Notes under the pieces: model-generated
The model's input: the letters and a program-made list of their open reading frames with translations, nothing else
What the model was told of the DNA's origin: nothing
The model's database searches: none
DNA from: Hemileia vastatrix
Taxonomy: Eukaryota > Basidiomycota > Pucciniomycetes > Pucciniales > Zaghouaniaceae
NCBI GenBank assembly: GCA_030280995.1
Contig: JASXTE010000008.1
Coordinates: forward strand, 5,041,001-5,105,000
Length of the DNA stretch: 64,000 nucleotides
Direction of reading: 5' to 3'
Made by a program: the position numbers and the translations under genes
Part shown: positions 23,116 to 34,814 of the stretch, piece after piece
How positions within the stretch are numbered: position 1 is the first letter of the stretch
How the letters are laid out: each line of letters opens with the position of its first letter

Positions 23116-26100
23116 CTATGATTTTTTCCTTTTATATTTCTTTAGCAGAGTATGAAGATTAGATATCTCTTTCCCAGGTATCCAAGAATCATATTCTGAA
23201 GATTTATTCTTGGATCTCAACAAGTATTCAGTACCTATTTCAGCAGTAACTTTTCTGTCATTTAGAATCTTATCAATTTCTGCTGTCTCAGTGATTTCAT
23301 TAGGGATCTTTTTTGGTCTTCCCCTTCTTTTGGGAAATAAATCACTATTTAATGTGTAAGTTTTCAATAGAGATATTGGAAAAACAGGATGTTTCCTGTC
23401 ATATGGAGAATACAAAATAACTTCAACTGCATTATCACTAACCATTCTTCTGACAACAAATGGACCTACAAATGGGTCTTTTAATTTGTTATTACCTTGT
23501 AAATTGAAGTGGACTGTAGAAATCAGTATTTCATCACCCTTTTTTAAAGTGTATTCTTTATGGGATTTGTACCATCTCTTCTTCTCATATTCAAATGATC
23601 TTTCAATAAATTTTTGAGCATGACTTCTGCAAAGTTGTTGCATTTGAAGAAAAGATTTTACACCAGGATGTAAATCCAATTTAGGTATTTTATTATTGAG
23701 AATTCGGGAAGGAATATTTGGAACATATCCAAGCCAGAGCTCAAAAGGATTTCTTTGAGTAACAGAATGAACAGTGCTATTATAAGCGAATTCCAAACCA
23801 GGAAGTAAGGTAACCCAATCATGAGTAGATCTGTCATTTTCTTTGTACTCAATGCCAAAGGCACAATACCTTCTTATCATGTCCTCTAAGGTCTGAATCA
23901 TCTTTTCAGCTAATCCATCAGTTTGAGGGTGATGGGCAGTAGAAAGCTTCAGATCACAACCACAAACATCCATCAGAGACATCTGAAATTCAGAAGTAAA
24001 TTTAGGGTCCATGTCAGAGATTATGGCCTTAGGAAAACCAGAATTATTAAACATAGGAGACCACCACAAGAAGGCTAATTCTTTAGTGGAAACATCCTTG
24101 TGTGTGGGGAAAAATTTACACATTTTTGTGAATCTATCCACAATAACCCAACAAGAGTTATAACTGTCTTTCTCAGAAATGGGTAATCTTGTTACAAAGT
24201 CCATATTTATTATCTGCCATGGTGCATCAGAAGTTTCAATATGTTGCATTAATCCAGCTCTTTTACCAGTCAATCTTTTTGATTTTTGGCAAGAATCACA
24301 GGATTCAACATATAGTTTGGTGTCCTCAGACATATTAACCAACCAAGCAGTGTTTTTAATTCTGATCATTGTTTTTTCAAGATCAAAATGTCCAGCCAAT
24401 ATGTCATCATGACAAATTTTCAAGGTGATCTCTTTCATGGAAAGAGGAATAAAAGTAACATTACTCAACTTTCTTCTATAATATAGATATCCTTCATCAA
24501 TTGAAAATTTACCTTTTTCCAAAGCCTTTTGGTACTTTGGTGGAAGGGTTTTAATTAATGCTTGTATTAAAGCATTCTTTGGATCATTTAATATGGTACA
24601 TAACTTTTTTATGTCAGTTTCCTTATCATATGAATCCACAATAAGCTGTAATAGCTCTTCCTCCATAACAACCACATATATCCCATGAATATGAATAATT
24701 TCACCTTCAGGATCATATTCAGGATTTGACTCATCATTTGGAAAAGGTAACCTTTTTAACATATTCACAATTGAGTGAACAATACCAGCCCTATGAATTA
24801 TTGTCATTCTCCCTCTGTATTCTTGAACAGCCAGCTGCCATCTGAAAATGTGTCTGTTAAGTGTTTTCAAGTTTAATAGGGATTTAACTGTACTGCAGTC
24901 AGTAACAAGTTCAAATTTCTGGTCATCCAGGTAATAATTTAGCTTATCTAGTGCCTACACTACTGCTAAAAATTCTAGTCAAGTGGCACAATATTTCAAT
25001 TCCCTATTTCTCAAGGTTCTTGAAACATAACATATTACTATTTCTGATACTTTATCATTTATCACTTGCTTTTGATGGAGGGCAGCACCAAGACCAATAA
25101 AACTGGCATCAGTGTACAAAACAAATGGCTGATTAAAGTCAGGTAAAGCAAGAATTGTTGCTGACATCAAACAGTGTTTCATAGTGTCAAAAGCTCTCTG
25201 TCTTTCACTTTTCCAGAAAAAAGCAACATCCTTTCTAGTCAGTTGGGTAAGGGGTAAAACTATGACTTGGTAATTTTTAATATACTGTCTATAGTATCCA
25301 CAAATTCCCAAAAAAACTCTGGAGCTCTCTAACCATGGTAGGAGCCTTCACCAGCTGTATGGCTGCCACTTTATTTTGGTCAACACATATCTGTAACCCT
25401 GAAACAACATGACACAGCACTTTTAACGAATGAAAACCAAATTTAAATTTCTTCAAAGCAAGTGTCATATTTATTTCATCCATTTTGTGGAACACTTTAA
25501 ACAGGTGGGTGAGATGGTCCTTGAATGTCTTTGAGAATATAATGATATCATCAATATAAACCATCAGCCATCCTTCAATTATTTCTTGGTGGAATGTGTT
25601 ATCCATAACTTTTTGAAAAACTGAAGGGGAATTTTTAGGGCCAAGCTGAATCCTAATATACTTATAAATACCCATATGAGTAGCAATCATCAGAAAATTC
25701 TGAGATTTCTTCTCAACACGTTCCTGGTTATATCCCTTGCTACAGTCCAAACAACTGATATATTTAGCACCTTGTAGGGTAGCATGTATAGAGCTAATTC
25801 TGGGTAAAGGATAGATATCATCAGCAGTATAAGTGTTCAATGCTCAATAATCACCACATAACCTGGCTTTATCTTTCTCATAAGAAATTATGACAGGTGA
25901 GATAACACAATGTTTAGGTTTTTCAACTACTTTTTCAATAATATTCATTTTTAAAAGGGTAGAGATATTTTATTTAATATCTTTTCTCTTTGTGGTAGAA
26001 GCATGATAAGGCTTCTTCTTTAAACTAGGTGGTATTTCAGTTAATGTAAAAGATAATGAAAGCCTCATTTCTTCTTTTACCAATTCTAATTCATGTGACC

Positions 26101-27753
26101 CATGTGCAAAGGCCATAGGAAAAGATTTTATCAATTTAATGATGGAATCTTTTTCTTCACCAAAAAGTTGTTCTCCAAAAGAAGCATTTTCAATTTCAGA
26201 CATAAGGGCAGGCATTTCTTTTGTAGATCTTCCTTTATATTGAACTACAGAATGACATGCGTTCAATCCTGGTGTTAATAATTTCTTGGGGGAGGAAATT
26301 TTAAATTTTCTCTTCCCATTCATCCCCATTGTGAAGCATTGGTTTGAAGGATCCAATTTTATGCCATATTTGGTTAAAATGTCATTTCCCACAATGAAAC
26401 AACTACTCAAGTTATCATTTTTCATGAAAACAAAATCACATATAGCTCTTACAAACCATGGTTATAATTTAAAAATACTGTGGCTTTATATTTACCAATG
26501 GGGGATAAAACTGAGCCATAACGTCTCCAATTCTCAGAAATGATAGGCATCAGTTTTGATTTATAATCTTGGTTCACTGAAGCAAGTGCTTTTTCAGATA
26601 CCACACTTCCTCCAGCTCCAGAATCTAAGACAACCTCAATGTTGTTTCCATTTATCAAGACTGGTGCCTTGAGAGGGGCAATAATAATTGAGCTGTCCTC
26701 AAGGTTTTTTATGATCTCAGCATCCTCTACTGTAGATAAATCATTATTCTCAACATTAATATTATTAAAATAATGTATATCCTCTTCCAGCATCAAAATT
26801 TCCTTATGAGATTCATATGAAATATTGCTGGCACAATCACTTGAAGTATCATCCAGTGCTATTGTGTCATCAGCATGTTCCACTGTCTGCTCAACAATAT
26901 TTATCTTCTTGTCACAAACATGGCCTTTCTTCAAAGGCTTTCTGCATTTTCAGCAAGTGTTTTTTGCATACTTTTTGGGTGCAACAGGGGTACAAGTTTT
27001 ACCAACCTTTTCCAGAGGTTTCTGTTTGTAATTGGGGGGTTTCTCCAATGTAGTTCTAGGAATGAATTTTCGAGCATCATACTTGTTGTTTAGAAGGATC
27101 TCATTACAAGTATTAATGAAAGAAGAAGGTTCTCTTGAGAACTCAGTCCTAGCAACTATTAAGTCTCTCAGAGACATAGTCAATTTATAGAGGATCCTGT
27201 CATTTCATAACTCAAACTCCATATCCAGGTCCATTGCCCTCAAGTTTTTCAAAAGTTTCATCAAGAAATCAATAGGCTTTTCAGAAGAAGAGCTATTTCT
27301 GGTTTCTTTGTATTGCCTTTGTTGAGCTAATCTAAACTTGGAACCACCAAATTGTGCTTTAATTAACTTTTTCCAATCTTCCCATGAATAGTCATTTTTA
27401 TCCAAGATAACAGATTCATACCACATTAGGGCTACATTGGTAAATAAAGAAGTTAATTTTGACACAATTTCCTCATCTGGGATTCTGTAAGAGTTTTTTA
27501 GATTATAAATCCTGCAAATGAACTGCCGCCAATCAGAAGAAGAGTCACCATCAAAAGTTGGATATTGGTCAAGTTTTGGCCAATTCTTTTGATTTGAAGT
27601 AGTCTCCTTAATAAAAGCTTGTTTCTGAGGGAGAAGGAGCTGTAGCTTCTCCAACTGGGAATTAATCTCACTGTTTAATCCTTCTGTAGATGATCCAGGT
27701 ATATCATCAATTTTTGATGGAAACTCATTGATATTTACAGGCATTTCTGGCAC
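23116..27753 (-). pseudogene. E2 Gag-Pol remnant with chromodomain
   Basis: Read right to left the pieces follow E1 in order. Capsid core (27753-27205; NWPKLDQYPTFDGD). Zinc knuckle region (about 26945) in which the second Cys codon is followed through a TGA. Protease (26934-26449; VVLDSGAGGSV). RT (25840-25289; VYIDDIIIFSKT). RNase H start (25311-24979; LYTDASFIGLG). A long final frame 24870-23116 holds the end of RNase H, integrase with HDDILAGH...CDSC and DFVTR, DMDPKF and GLAEKM, and a chromodomain (EYLLRSKNKSSEYDSWIP). At least six stops or frameshifts break it, so it cannot make an active polyprotein. The integrase-chromodomain part is best preserved. Confidence 0.93.
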
Positions 27754-27948
27754 TAATTTTACTTAAGATGAACTAGGGACAGGTACAATTGGAGTATCCT
27801 GAGCAACAGGTTCTTTCAAAGAAATGTCAGAAAAATGTTGATTATATAAAAATGAATTCAATTTCTTTTCAATGGTTGTTAACCTAGTTTTCACTCTTGG
27901 AATACTAGATAAATTCTCATTGATAGTTTCAAAAGATAAATGGTTCTT

Positions 27949-28601
27949 TTATTGTAAAGATGAATAGTAGTTACTCAATCTTTCTAAGTTCAACTTATGT
28001 CTTTCTATCTCCTGGCAACAGATGGACACACCATCTTTTAATTTAGACCAATCATTCTTTATATTTTGCCATAAAGCAACTTTCTTTTCATGTGTTTCTT
28101 TGTAATGAAACAAATCATCAGAAACACTCTGTAACTCACTCCTCAACACTTGATAAACCTGTTCAGTTAACAAACTATTATATTTCTGAGACAATTGCAT
28201 GTTTTTCACTACATGATTTTGTTTAGCAATAATATCCCTCAAATATTCATCATTAATGTTAGCTACATCTGGGGTATTTCTTAATATGGAAACAGAATAA
28301 CTTTTTAGATTCTCATAAAACTCAGTATCAAGTGTCTCATCAATAATAGCCATATCAGTATTTATCATTGAAGTAGCAATCAAATCCAAAGGATTAGATA
28401 CATTAGAATATTGAGCTATTTTTCTACTACTCTCAGCCTCTACTGGTCTCACAGTCTCATCTCCTCTTCCAGAATTACCCAAAAGAACTGTTTCAGTAAC
28501 AAGAAATGGTACCTGAGATTTAATAGAGGGACTTACCATGGTTTGGGTAAGACTTGAATGTGATTTTTTTCTTCTTTCTTCCTCCTTAATAGGGGTGAGG
28601 A
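27949..28601 (-). pseudogene. E2 Gag, distal part
   Basis: Collinear with the C-terminal half of E1 Gag, rich in helical segments (LSQKYNSLLTEQVYQVLRSE, then VALWQNIKNDWSKLKDG). The longer open frame reaches 28755 only by reading into the solo LTR, so the border at 28601 is the insertion site. It ends at TAA 27949-27951, at a place where E1 also has a TAA nearby. Confidence 0.75.
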
Positions 28602-29725
28602 TGTCGGTCAGTTGTCTAGAAGAGGGAAAGAAAAGGGGAAAAAAAGAAGAGAAACAAATAGGAAAAGGTACTAAAGGTAAATAGAAAGATAAAAGTAATA
28701 AAGGAAAAAATTTATTTAAAATGAAGCAACGAGGAGTGAGTTGAGAGACGAACAAATTGAGGTTTTATTTAATATTAATATTATTTAAGTAAGGGTTCTG
28801 CACGGCAAACACCATAATTCCTATCAGACTTAAGGCAACCTTTAAATTGTTATTTGGAATTTTTAATTAGATTGTAGTACTAATAAAAATAATAATAAAC
28901 GTAATAAAATTATCTTTAAATTTGTTGAGTGTATAGTAAGTGATGAGGCTACAGGGGATTATCCAAGGCCCTTTTATAGGCAATGGGTCCTCTGAAGCGC
29001 CACTATATTTGTAAATACAATAATTACAATAGGATAAAACAAGTATATCAAAGAGTAAGTGAAATATAACAATGTAGAGAAAAATATGAAACAAATAATT
29101 AAAAACCCCAATTAAGAATCCAATTTTCCCGCCATTAATTCCCAAATCAGTAAGTAAAAATAGTGAATAACTAAACAAGCCTGGAACATAGGAACTATGA
29201 GAAAAATCATTCAAAACAGATGGTACAGTCTGATTTAAGGATTTTTAAGTGAAAAAAAAATATTCTGACGCAACAAATATGTAATTTATTTCAATTCAGT
29301 ATTAATTAGTTTTTCCTGACACAATTATAGGTCAAAAGAAGCGTCATTATTTATTGTTTAATATTATAAAAAATGATATTTAATATATAAATACAAATAA
29401 TTAATTTAATTATATTATAAGTAAATTTTACACTTATAGTTATAATATATGTTTTTAATTAATTAAATATAAATTTATAATTATTAAATACATAAAAAAT
29501 GCGCCATTATTTGTAGAATATAATATATTATGTTAAATTTAAATGTATAAAAAATTTATATAACCAATAAAATTAATATAACACTTATATGTAATAAAAT
29601 ACTTATATAATTTAATTATGCAATAAAATATTAATTTATATACATTAAATACAATTCTTACCCCCTCTTTCAGGTCTTATAAGTTACATATCATTTACTG
29701 GACTCCTGGAATAGCCTGGCTGACA
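28602..29725 (-). mobile_element. Solo LTR (Y family) inside E2 gag
   Basis: The 1124-bp LTR reads TGTCGGTCAG...CTGGCTGACA on the plus strand. The perfect TSD GAGGA is at 28597-28601 and 29726-29730. Core promoter-like GGCCCTTTTATAGGC is at 28967-28981. Its first 30 bp in element orientation match the LTR of E4 at 62366 (CAGGAGTCCAGTAA), so both belong to one family. The hydrophobic frame at 28867-29214 is an LTR artefact. Confidence 0.92.
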
Positions 29726-30285
29726 GAGGAGGTGTGGGGTTGAACTGATTGGTTCTTGAAGGACCTGCCTGAGGTACTTGTTGTTGTTGTTTTTGGGACA
29801 GATAATCCCATTGGGTGTTCAGCCAATCCCACTGTCACTTTGAGACTTCCACCTTTTCTTGTTGCTGGGGAGTCAATTGTGGAAGGGCTTTTGGGGGATG
29901 GGGAGGTTTCTTTTTCTCTTGAAGAAAGGTTTCTATTTTTCTTACCTTGTCTTCTAGAGAGTCTGTTCTTGACCTCAACCTGAGATTTTCTGACCTCAGT
30001 TCCTTGATGTGGGTGGAGAGATTTCTGACTTGTTGATTCAAGGGCATCTTTTTTATTTTGAAGCCTTTTGGAAGCTCTTTTGGGGGGTTGCTTGAAGGCT
30101 TTTGTTCCTGAGAAGTTGTCCCCACTAATATCTCTATCTCTTGCATCTCCACGTCCTGATTGGTCCAGTTATTGATTAATTTGAGCCAGTTTTGTAGTCA
30201 AAGGAGAAATTGCAGAAGAAGCTTCATCATAGTCAATTAAATATAGTTCCTCATCATGGCCAGGAGAAGCTCCTTTGTCAGTCAT
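29726..30285 (-). pseudogene. E2 Gag, N-terminal part
   Basis: ATG at 30285-30283 starts MTDKGASPGHDEELYLIDYD. A stop (about 30171) and a frame change lead into a 105-codon frame (30152-29835) with a clear coiled coil (STHIKELRSENLRLRSRTDS, then LEDKVRKIETFLQEKKK). Next come QWDWLNTQW and a Gln/Pro-rich tail up to the solo-LTR site. The helical region is typical of Gag proteins of these elements. Confidence 0.7.
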
Positions 30286-30433
30286 AGTTGTAGTTAACCT
30301 GAACTGGGAGAAAGAAATATTTACTCAGTTATTATTTTTAATTTATTTAAAGAAAAATAAGGAAAAAAACATTTAATATATAAGTAATTATCAGGATTTT
30401 GTAATCTACTGGAATAATTAGAATATAATGTTT

Positions 30434-31110
30434 TTCAGGACAAAGAATCAACTGAAATAACAATCAAATTTTTTATTAAATAATTTAGAGTAATTTTATA
30501 ACCAAGATTAAAATAAATCAACTGAAATAATAAAATAATTTAGTAATTAGTAATGTAAAAGTTGATAATTATTAGGACTAAAGTCAACTGAAGAATTTAA
30601 TTTCCAGGACTTAATGTCAACTGAAAATAATTTTAATTACCAGGACTTAATGTCAACTGAAATAATTACATTACCAGGACTTATTCTCAACTGAAATAAT
30701 TTTAATATAATCAATTCAATTATTTTTAAATATTATTATTTCACTGCCAGGACAATTTTCAACTGAAGCAATAATAGGGGGTATCAAAGTTAGAAATTTG
30801 TAATTATTTAAAAGGCATTTCACAACACAAAAAGAAAGCCACAAACTTGACATTAACTCTCAATAAAAAGGTGTTTTGGGCGCACATTATGTCATATTTT
30901 AAAAAATAGTCATGGTTAATTTTGTGTAAAAAAGAGGTATTTTGAAATGGAAGATTTCTTACTTTGATACCCCCTAATATAATTTTTTAATTATCAGGAC
31001 AGAGGTCAACTGATATAATAATAAAAAATATAAAACAATTAATATAATTTTTATATTACTTCTAGGACCAAGAACAATACAGTTCTATCTTTGTCAACTA
31101 GGAAAAAAAA
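30434..31110 (-). repeat. Tandem leader repeats of E2 (GTTGAC...AGTCCTGG units)
   Basis: On the minus strand about nine diverged ~33-bp units contain CAGTTGACATTAAGTCCTGG followed by AT-rich sequence. The best copies are at about 30605, 30640 and 30672. A MITE sits inside the array. The E4 leader has the same kind of unit after 63850, so the array is a feature of the element family's untranslated leader. Confidence 0.75.
30777..30974. mobile_element. MITE of Tc1/mariner type, 198 bp
   Basis: Terminal inverted repeats GGGGGTATCAAAGTTAGAAA (left) and, on the opposite strand, GGGGGTATCAAAGTAAGAAA (right) differ by one base. Both ends abut TA, the target duplicated by the Tc1/mariner superfamily. 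There is no coding capacity. A left-end relative lies at 37230-37307. Confidence 0.85.
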
Positions 31111-31283
31111 TTTATTTGCCAGACACCTCCCCCTGTAAATTGAGCAAGTTAATGCCACTTTACAGAGTGCTGAGTAATAAAAGATGTACGTGTGCAATGA
31201 AATGTGTAAAATGACCCACAAATAGTAATCAACTAATTACCACAAATATATATGACTATTGTCAATATATGAACCTAAATTTT

Positions 31284-31312
31284 GGAGCGGGGTTTGATTC
31301 CCAGTTGCAGCA
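31284..31312 (+). other. tRNA 3'-half-like block in the E2 leader
   Basis: GAGCGGGGTTTGATTCCCAG followed by TTGCAGCA reads like a T-arm (stem CGGGG/CCCAG with loop TTTGATT) and an acceptor 3' strand with discriminator A. No 5' half is present, so it is not a tRNA gene. It is antisense to E2, about 145 bp inside the 5' LTR, and it is matched at the same position in E4 (63638-63668). Confidence 0.55.
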
Positions 31313-31455
31313 AAAAATTAAGTCACATGTCTGATGACATTTGTTGTCTTCATTGTCTACTTGTTCTACTGGCACCTTGTCGTCTATGGTCCCTCGGTCG
31401 CCAGCTTCAAAATATTGATGCGCCGTTGATGATTTAGAAGGGGCCTCAATTTTCA

Positions 31456-32272
31456 GGCAGTCTTTTAGGTCTAGAAGGTTTTTAACGGTGGTCCAATGGC
31501 GGTAATAGTGGAATTTTGAAGATTTCAAAGTTTATCGTATGTATATCTATCTTGTTATTTGTTTTACTCAAAATCAAGAGGTAAAAATTTTAATTATTAT
31601 TATAATTAATGAGTTAGAACTATGTGATTGTAATTACTAAAAACAATAATAAATAGTAATAAATAGTCAAGTGTGATAAATGTTTTGATAGTATATGTAA
31701 ATAATGAATGAATAAAACAACCAGAAAGGGAGGCCTTATATAGGCAAAGGAGAAACAAATGACGGAGTAAAAAATTTTAAATGCAAGTGTGTGGGAGAAG
31801 GGAAGAATTTTCCAGAAGAAGAACATTTCAAATTATAATTTTGTTCTATAAAGAATGTTTTTAGAATATTGTATTTACTGTATATGTCAAAAGAAAATTA
31901 TTTATTTAAAATTCCCAGCACTTGTTATTTTTAAATAAGTAATTTGATTTTTTGAACATATTCATTTTTATTTTAAATTATATTTCAAATATTAAAACCC
32001 TTTCTTATTTTAATATTGTATTTTAATATGTTAATTTTTATTTCCTTTCAACTGTCATTTGAACACGGTAAAAGATTAAAATAAAATATATATATAGGAC
32101 AATTAATATTAATTTTAAATTTTTACTAAATTTACTTCTTTTGTAACTAGTTAATTTATTACATGTATATTTAAAGTAAGTAAAATAAAATTAATAATAA
32201 TAGAAAAGGTGTTGCATCATCCCAATAAATAATTAATTATTTTACTGGGTAAGTCTATCAGCCTCGCTGACA
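31456..32272 (-). repeat. E2 5' LTR (X family)
   Basis: It ends GCTGACA at 32272 on the plus strand. It carries GGCCTTATATAGGC (31732-31745) and the terminal palindrome CCAATAAAT...TTTACTGGG. It matches the 3' LTR and LTR C along its length at clearly less than 90%, so E2 is old. The inner border is set by loss of similarity to the 3' LTR and is good to about 5 bp. Confidence 0.8.
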
Positions 32273-32911
32273 CTCCCTCTCTCCCCCATCCCCTTCACCT
32301 CCAAAAAAAAAAAAAAAAAAAAAAAGTTAAATTTAAAAAAAACCCCTAAGGAAAGATAAGTCCAAGCATTATAAGCCAAGTAGTTCTCTATTTTAAAAGA
32401 AATAAAAACCAAAAATAATTAAAGTTAAAAATTAAAGATGATTAAGTAATTTTTTGATCTCAAGATATCAAAACAAAAAATAAAACCAAAAAAAAAAAAA
32501 AAAAAAGGAATTAAAAAAAACCAAAAAAAAAGATGAAGAAATCCAAATAAAATATAATAAATATTTCTACTTACATTCATTCATTAAGTTACTTTATTAT
32601 CTATTTTAACAATGAAAATTTGCTGCCAATAAAAAAAAATAAAAAAAAACTAATAAAAACTTTCCTCATACACATACACTCATATTTATATATACATTTG
32701 AAAAATAAATGAATAGAAAAATAGAAAACACTAACAAAAAAGTTCAACACACACATATATATACATCAATCTTTATATATTTTAAAAAACCAAAAAGAAA
32801 AAGAGATGAAAAGATTCAGTCAAAAAAGGAAAAGTCCTGAAATGGGTTTGAAAAAAAATAATTTGTAAACCACAGATCAATGCTGCGATATATATATCTA
32901 CAACAAAATTT
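32273..32911. other. Intergenic, A-rich homopolymer tracts
   Basis: Downstream of the ARFRP1-like gene. Poly-A tracts at about 32304-32325 and 32488-32507; no gene. Confidence 0.5.
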
Positions 32912-34369
32912 TTAACGGGAGAAATGGTTAGAGTGGCTGGCAGAATGTAGATTTCCAGGAGGATTGAATGAATATTGATTATTTTGGTTAGCTTCTATTG
33001 CAGCCATCGCTAAACTTCTACGACTTTGACGTTTAGTTGCTACTCGAGTAAATAACCAATTGACTGATTCTCTGACCCCTTTTCTACACATGAAAAAATA
33101 AAAATAAAAAATAACTTTGTTTCAGCACTTCACTCGTCTTAAAGCCTTCAAAATGAAGAAAACAGGATGTAGGTCTAGCAATGAGAAATGATATGCACAT
33201 ATATGTGGATGTGCTTGTTTGGGTGGATTAATGGATAGATGTGATGAAAAACTTACCCAGAAAGTGCAGAAACACCAATCACTTTAGCTTCACTAAGTCC
33301 AAGAGCTCTTGCTTTTTCAGACCTCTCAGATTCTTCCACCAATCGATTAAACATTTCGTTAATTTGTTCTACAGCCAACGGTTCATCGTCATCGCCATCA
33401 TCACCATTAACTTCTTCATGTCCATTTCTATCTTCATTTTCATTCTCATTTTCTTCTTCCTTGTAATTTACGTCATTTGCTCTTACTTTTTCTTTTCCAT
33501 CTTCTTCTTTCTTTTTCATCCCTCCAGATTCAATTTCTCCAGTCGGTGATTTTTTTCTTGAAGCTAACGTATCATGTATAGCACCGCTGCCACTTCTCCT
33601 TTTACCACTATGATCATTTTTTTGAAGGGAACGACGGTGATGAAGATGACCTATCCTATCTTGTTTATTAGCAACAATTAGAACAGGAACTTTTGCGCCT
33701 TGAAGATGAGGATGTCTAAGAACCCGTTCCAGTTCATTCCAACCTTCTCCTCTTCCGCTCGAAGAAGATGATAATAAGATTCCACTACCACCCGATTCTA
33801 TTCCATTTCCTCTATCTATTGCCTTTCCTTTATCTCTTCCTTTACCTTTTCCATTGTACTTCACTTGACTTGTCGATTCAAGACGTGAGAAACCAGCTAT
33901 ACCATCCCAACCATATCTCTCCTTATCTTGACAATCAATAACCCAACAAACAGCATCCGCTTCTTTAAAATATTTGTCCCAAATAGGTCGTATCTCTCGT
34001 TGTCCACCTAGATCCCAAAAAACTAAATGTAAAGAAGAAAGGGTAATTTTTCCAATATTTTGACCGATGGTGGGTGTAATTTGAGAAGGATCTAAACCCG
34101 GTGTAGAAGGATGGAAAAGAGTTTTAACTTTTTCTAAGAATGTCTATTTGCGTGAAAGATAACAGAAAGATCAGCATCATATGCTAAGGTAGACAGACGA
34201 AGAGAGAGAGAAAGAAGATCTTAAACAGCAAGCTAGAGGAGTAAGCAGATAAAAAAGCGAAAACGATGAAACATACTGTTTTTCCGGCACGATCAAGGCC
34301 GATAATGATGATGTTGAACTCCTCCTTTCTAGTAAGATAAGCATGTAGACCAGAGAGAAGTCGATACAT
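32912..34369 (-). CDS. ARFRP1: ARF-related small GTPase (ARFRP1 / yeast Arl3 type) with large insert
   Basis: Three exons on the minus strand join in frame: 34369-34277, 34143-33257 and 33083-32912 (93 + 887 + 172 nt; 383 residues). The N-terminus MYRLLSGLHAYLTRKEEFNI lacks the myristoylated Gly2 of ARFs and matches the ARFRP1 pattern. Motifs are GLDRAGKT (P-loop; the family has Asn where this has Arg), PTIGQNIG (switch I Thr), WDLGGQ (switch II), NKQD (guanine specificity) and SALSGKGV (G5). ARFRP1/Arl3 works at the trans-Golgi, recruiting Arl1 and golgins. Usual length is about 200 residues. The excess is a Gly/Ser/Lys stretch after WVIDCQDK and a ~100-residue Lys- then Glu/Asp-rich low-complexity insert between NKQD and the last helices. 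The 5' end faces 160 bp of non-coding sequence and then a microsatellite. Confidence 0.9.
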
Positions 34370-34603
34370 CAGATGGATTCGAAGACTTTTTCAAGTATGA
34401 TGAGAGAGCGAAAGTGAGAGATGAAAGACTTTTCGTAGGCTTCGAGGTCGCGAAGGGCAGGAAAGAAAGAAAAGTGGTGGAAGGTTGGAATTCATCAGAT
34501 TTCTTTAAATTGCTCACTGTTTATGTTACACCTTTCCCTCTATATATTTATTGATAGATGGATGGATGGATGTGCAGTGTCCAGAAGTAAGTTGTCGTCA
34601 CCA
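34370..34603. other. Upstream region of the ARFRP1-like gene
   Basis: Probable 5' untranslated region and promoter of the minus-strand gene. I see no certain TATA box. Confidence 0.4.
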
Positions 34604-34616
34604 CTTATTATTATTA

Positions 34617-34669
<53 letters not shown>
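34604..34669. repeat. (ATT)n microsatellite
   Basis: About 22 ATT units with one GTT interruption. The poly-Ile/Leu frames across it are artefacts. Confidence 0.95.
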
Positions 34670-34814
34670 GGATACCACCACCATCTCACTCCCTCACATC
34701 TCAATATTAGTTTGGCAATGGCAGGAACCAGCCAAGCTTAAATTGCCTTCTACTTATGCCTTCCACATATCACCATTCACTCTATCCTCAATGGTTATTG
34801 TGCCCACACAACCA

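Larger units (their letters stand above)
13411..32272 (-). mobile_element. E2: degenerate Ty3/gypsy chromovirus with nested insertions
   Basis: E2 runs right to left. The 5' LTR is 31456-32272; a long leader follows (30286-31455). Gag starts at 30285 and continues at 28601-27949. Pol is 27753-23116, the PPT abuts 23085, and the 3' LTR is 22442-23084 plus 13411-13589. Later insertions are E1 in its 3' LTR, a solo LTR in gag and a MITE in the leader. That gag is one interrupted gene is supported by the GAGGA TSD of the solo LTR and by collinearity with E1 Gag (both have a WDW..QW segment). The outer flanks (ATATA left, CTCCC right) do not match, so one end is altered or the two LTRs do not come from one insertion. 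Confidence 0.75.

Noticed and set aside
28602..29725. 5' LTR of a separate element carrying the gag at 27949-28601
   Set aside because: A perfect GAGGA duplication on both sides and gag sequence continuing beyond it show that it is a solo LTR inside E2.
31284..31312. tRNA gene
   Set aside because: Only a 3'-half-like segment is present, with no anticodon arm or D-arm and no 5' acceptor strand.
31262..31528. 88-codon frame on the minus strand
   Set aside because: It spans the E2 LTR edge and the tRNA-like block; no coding motif is present.
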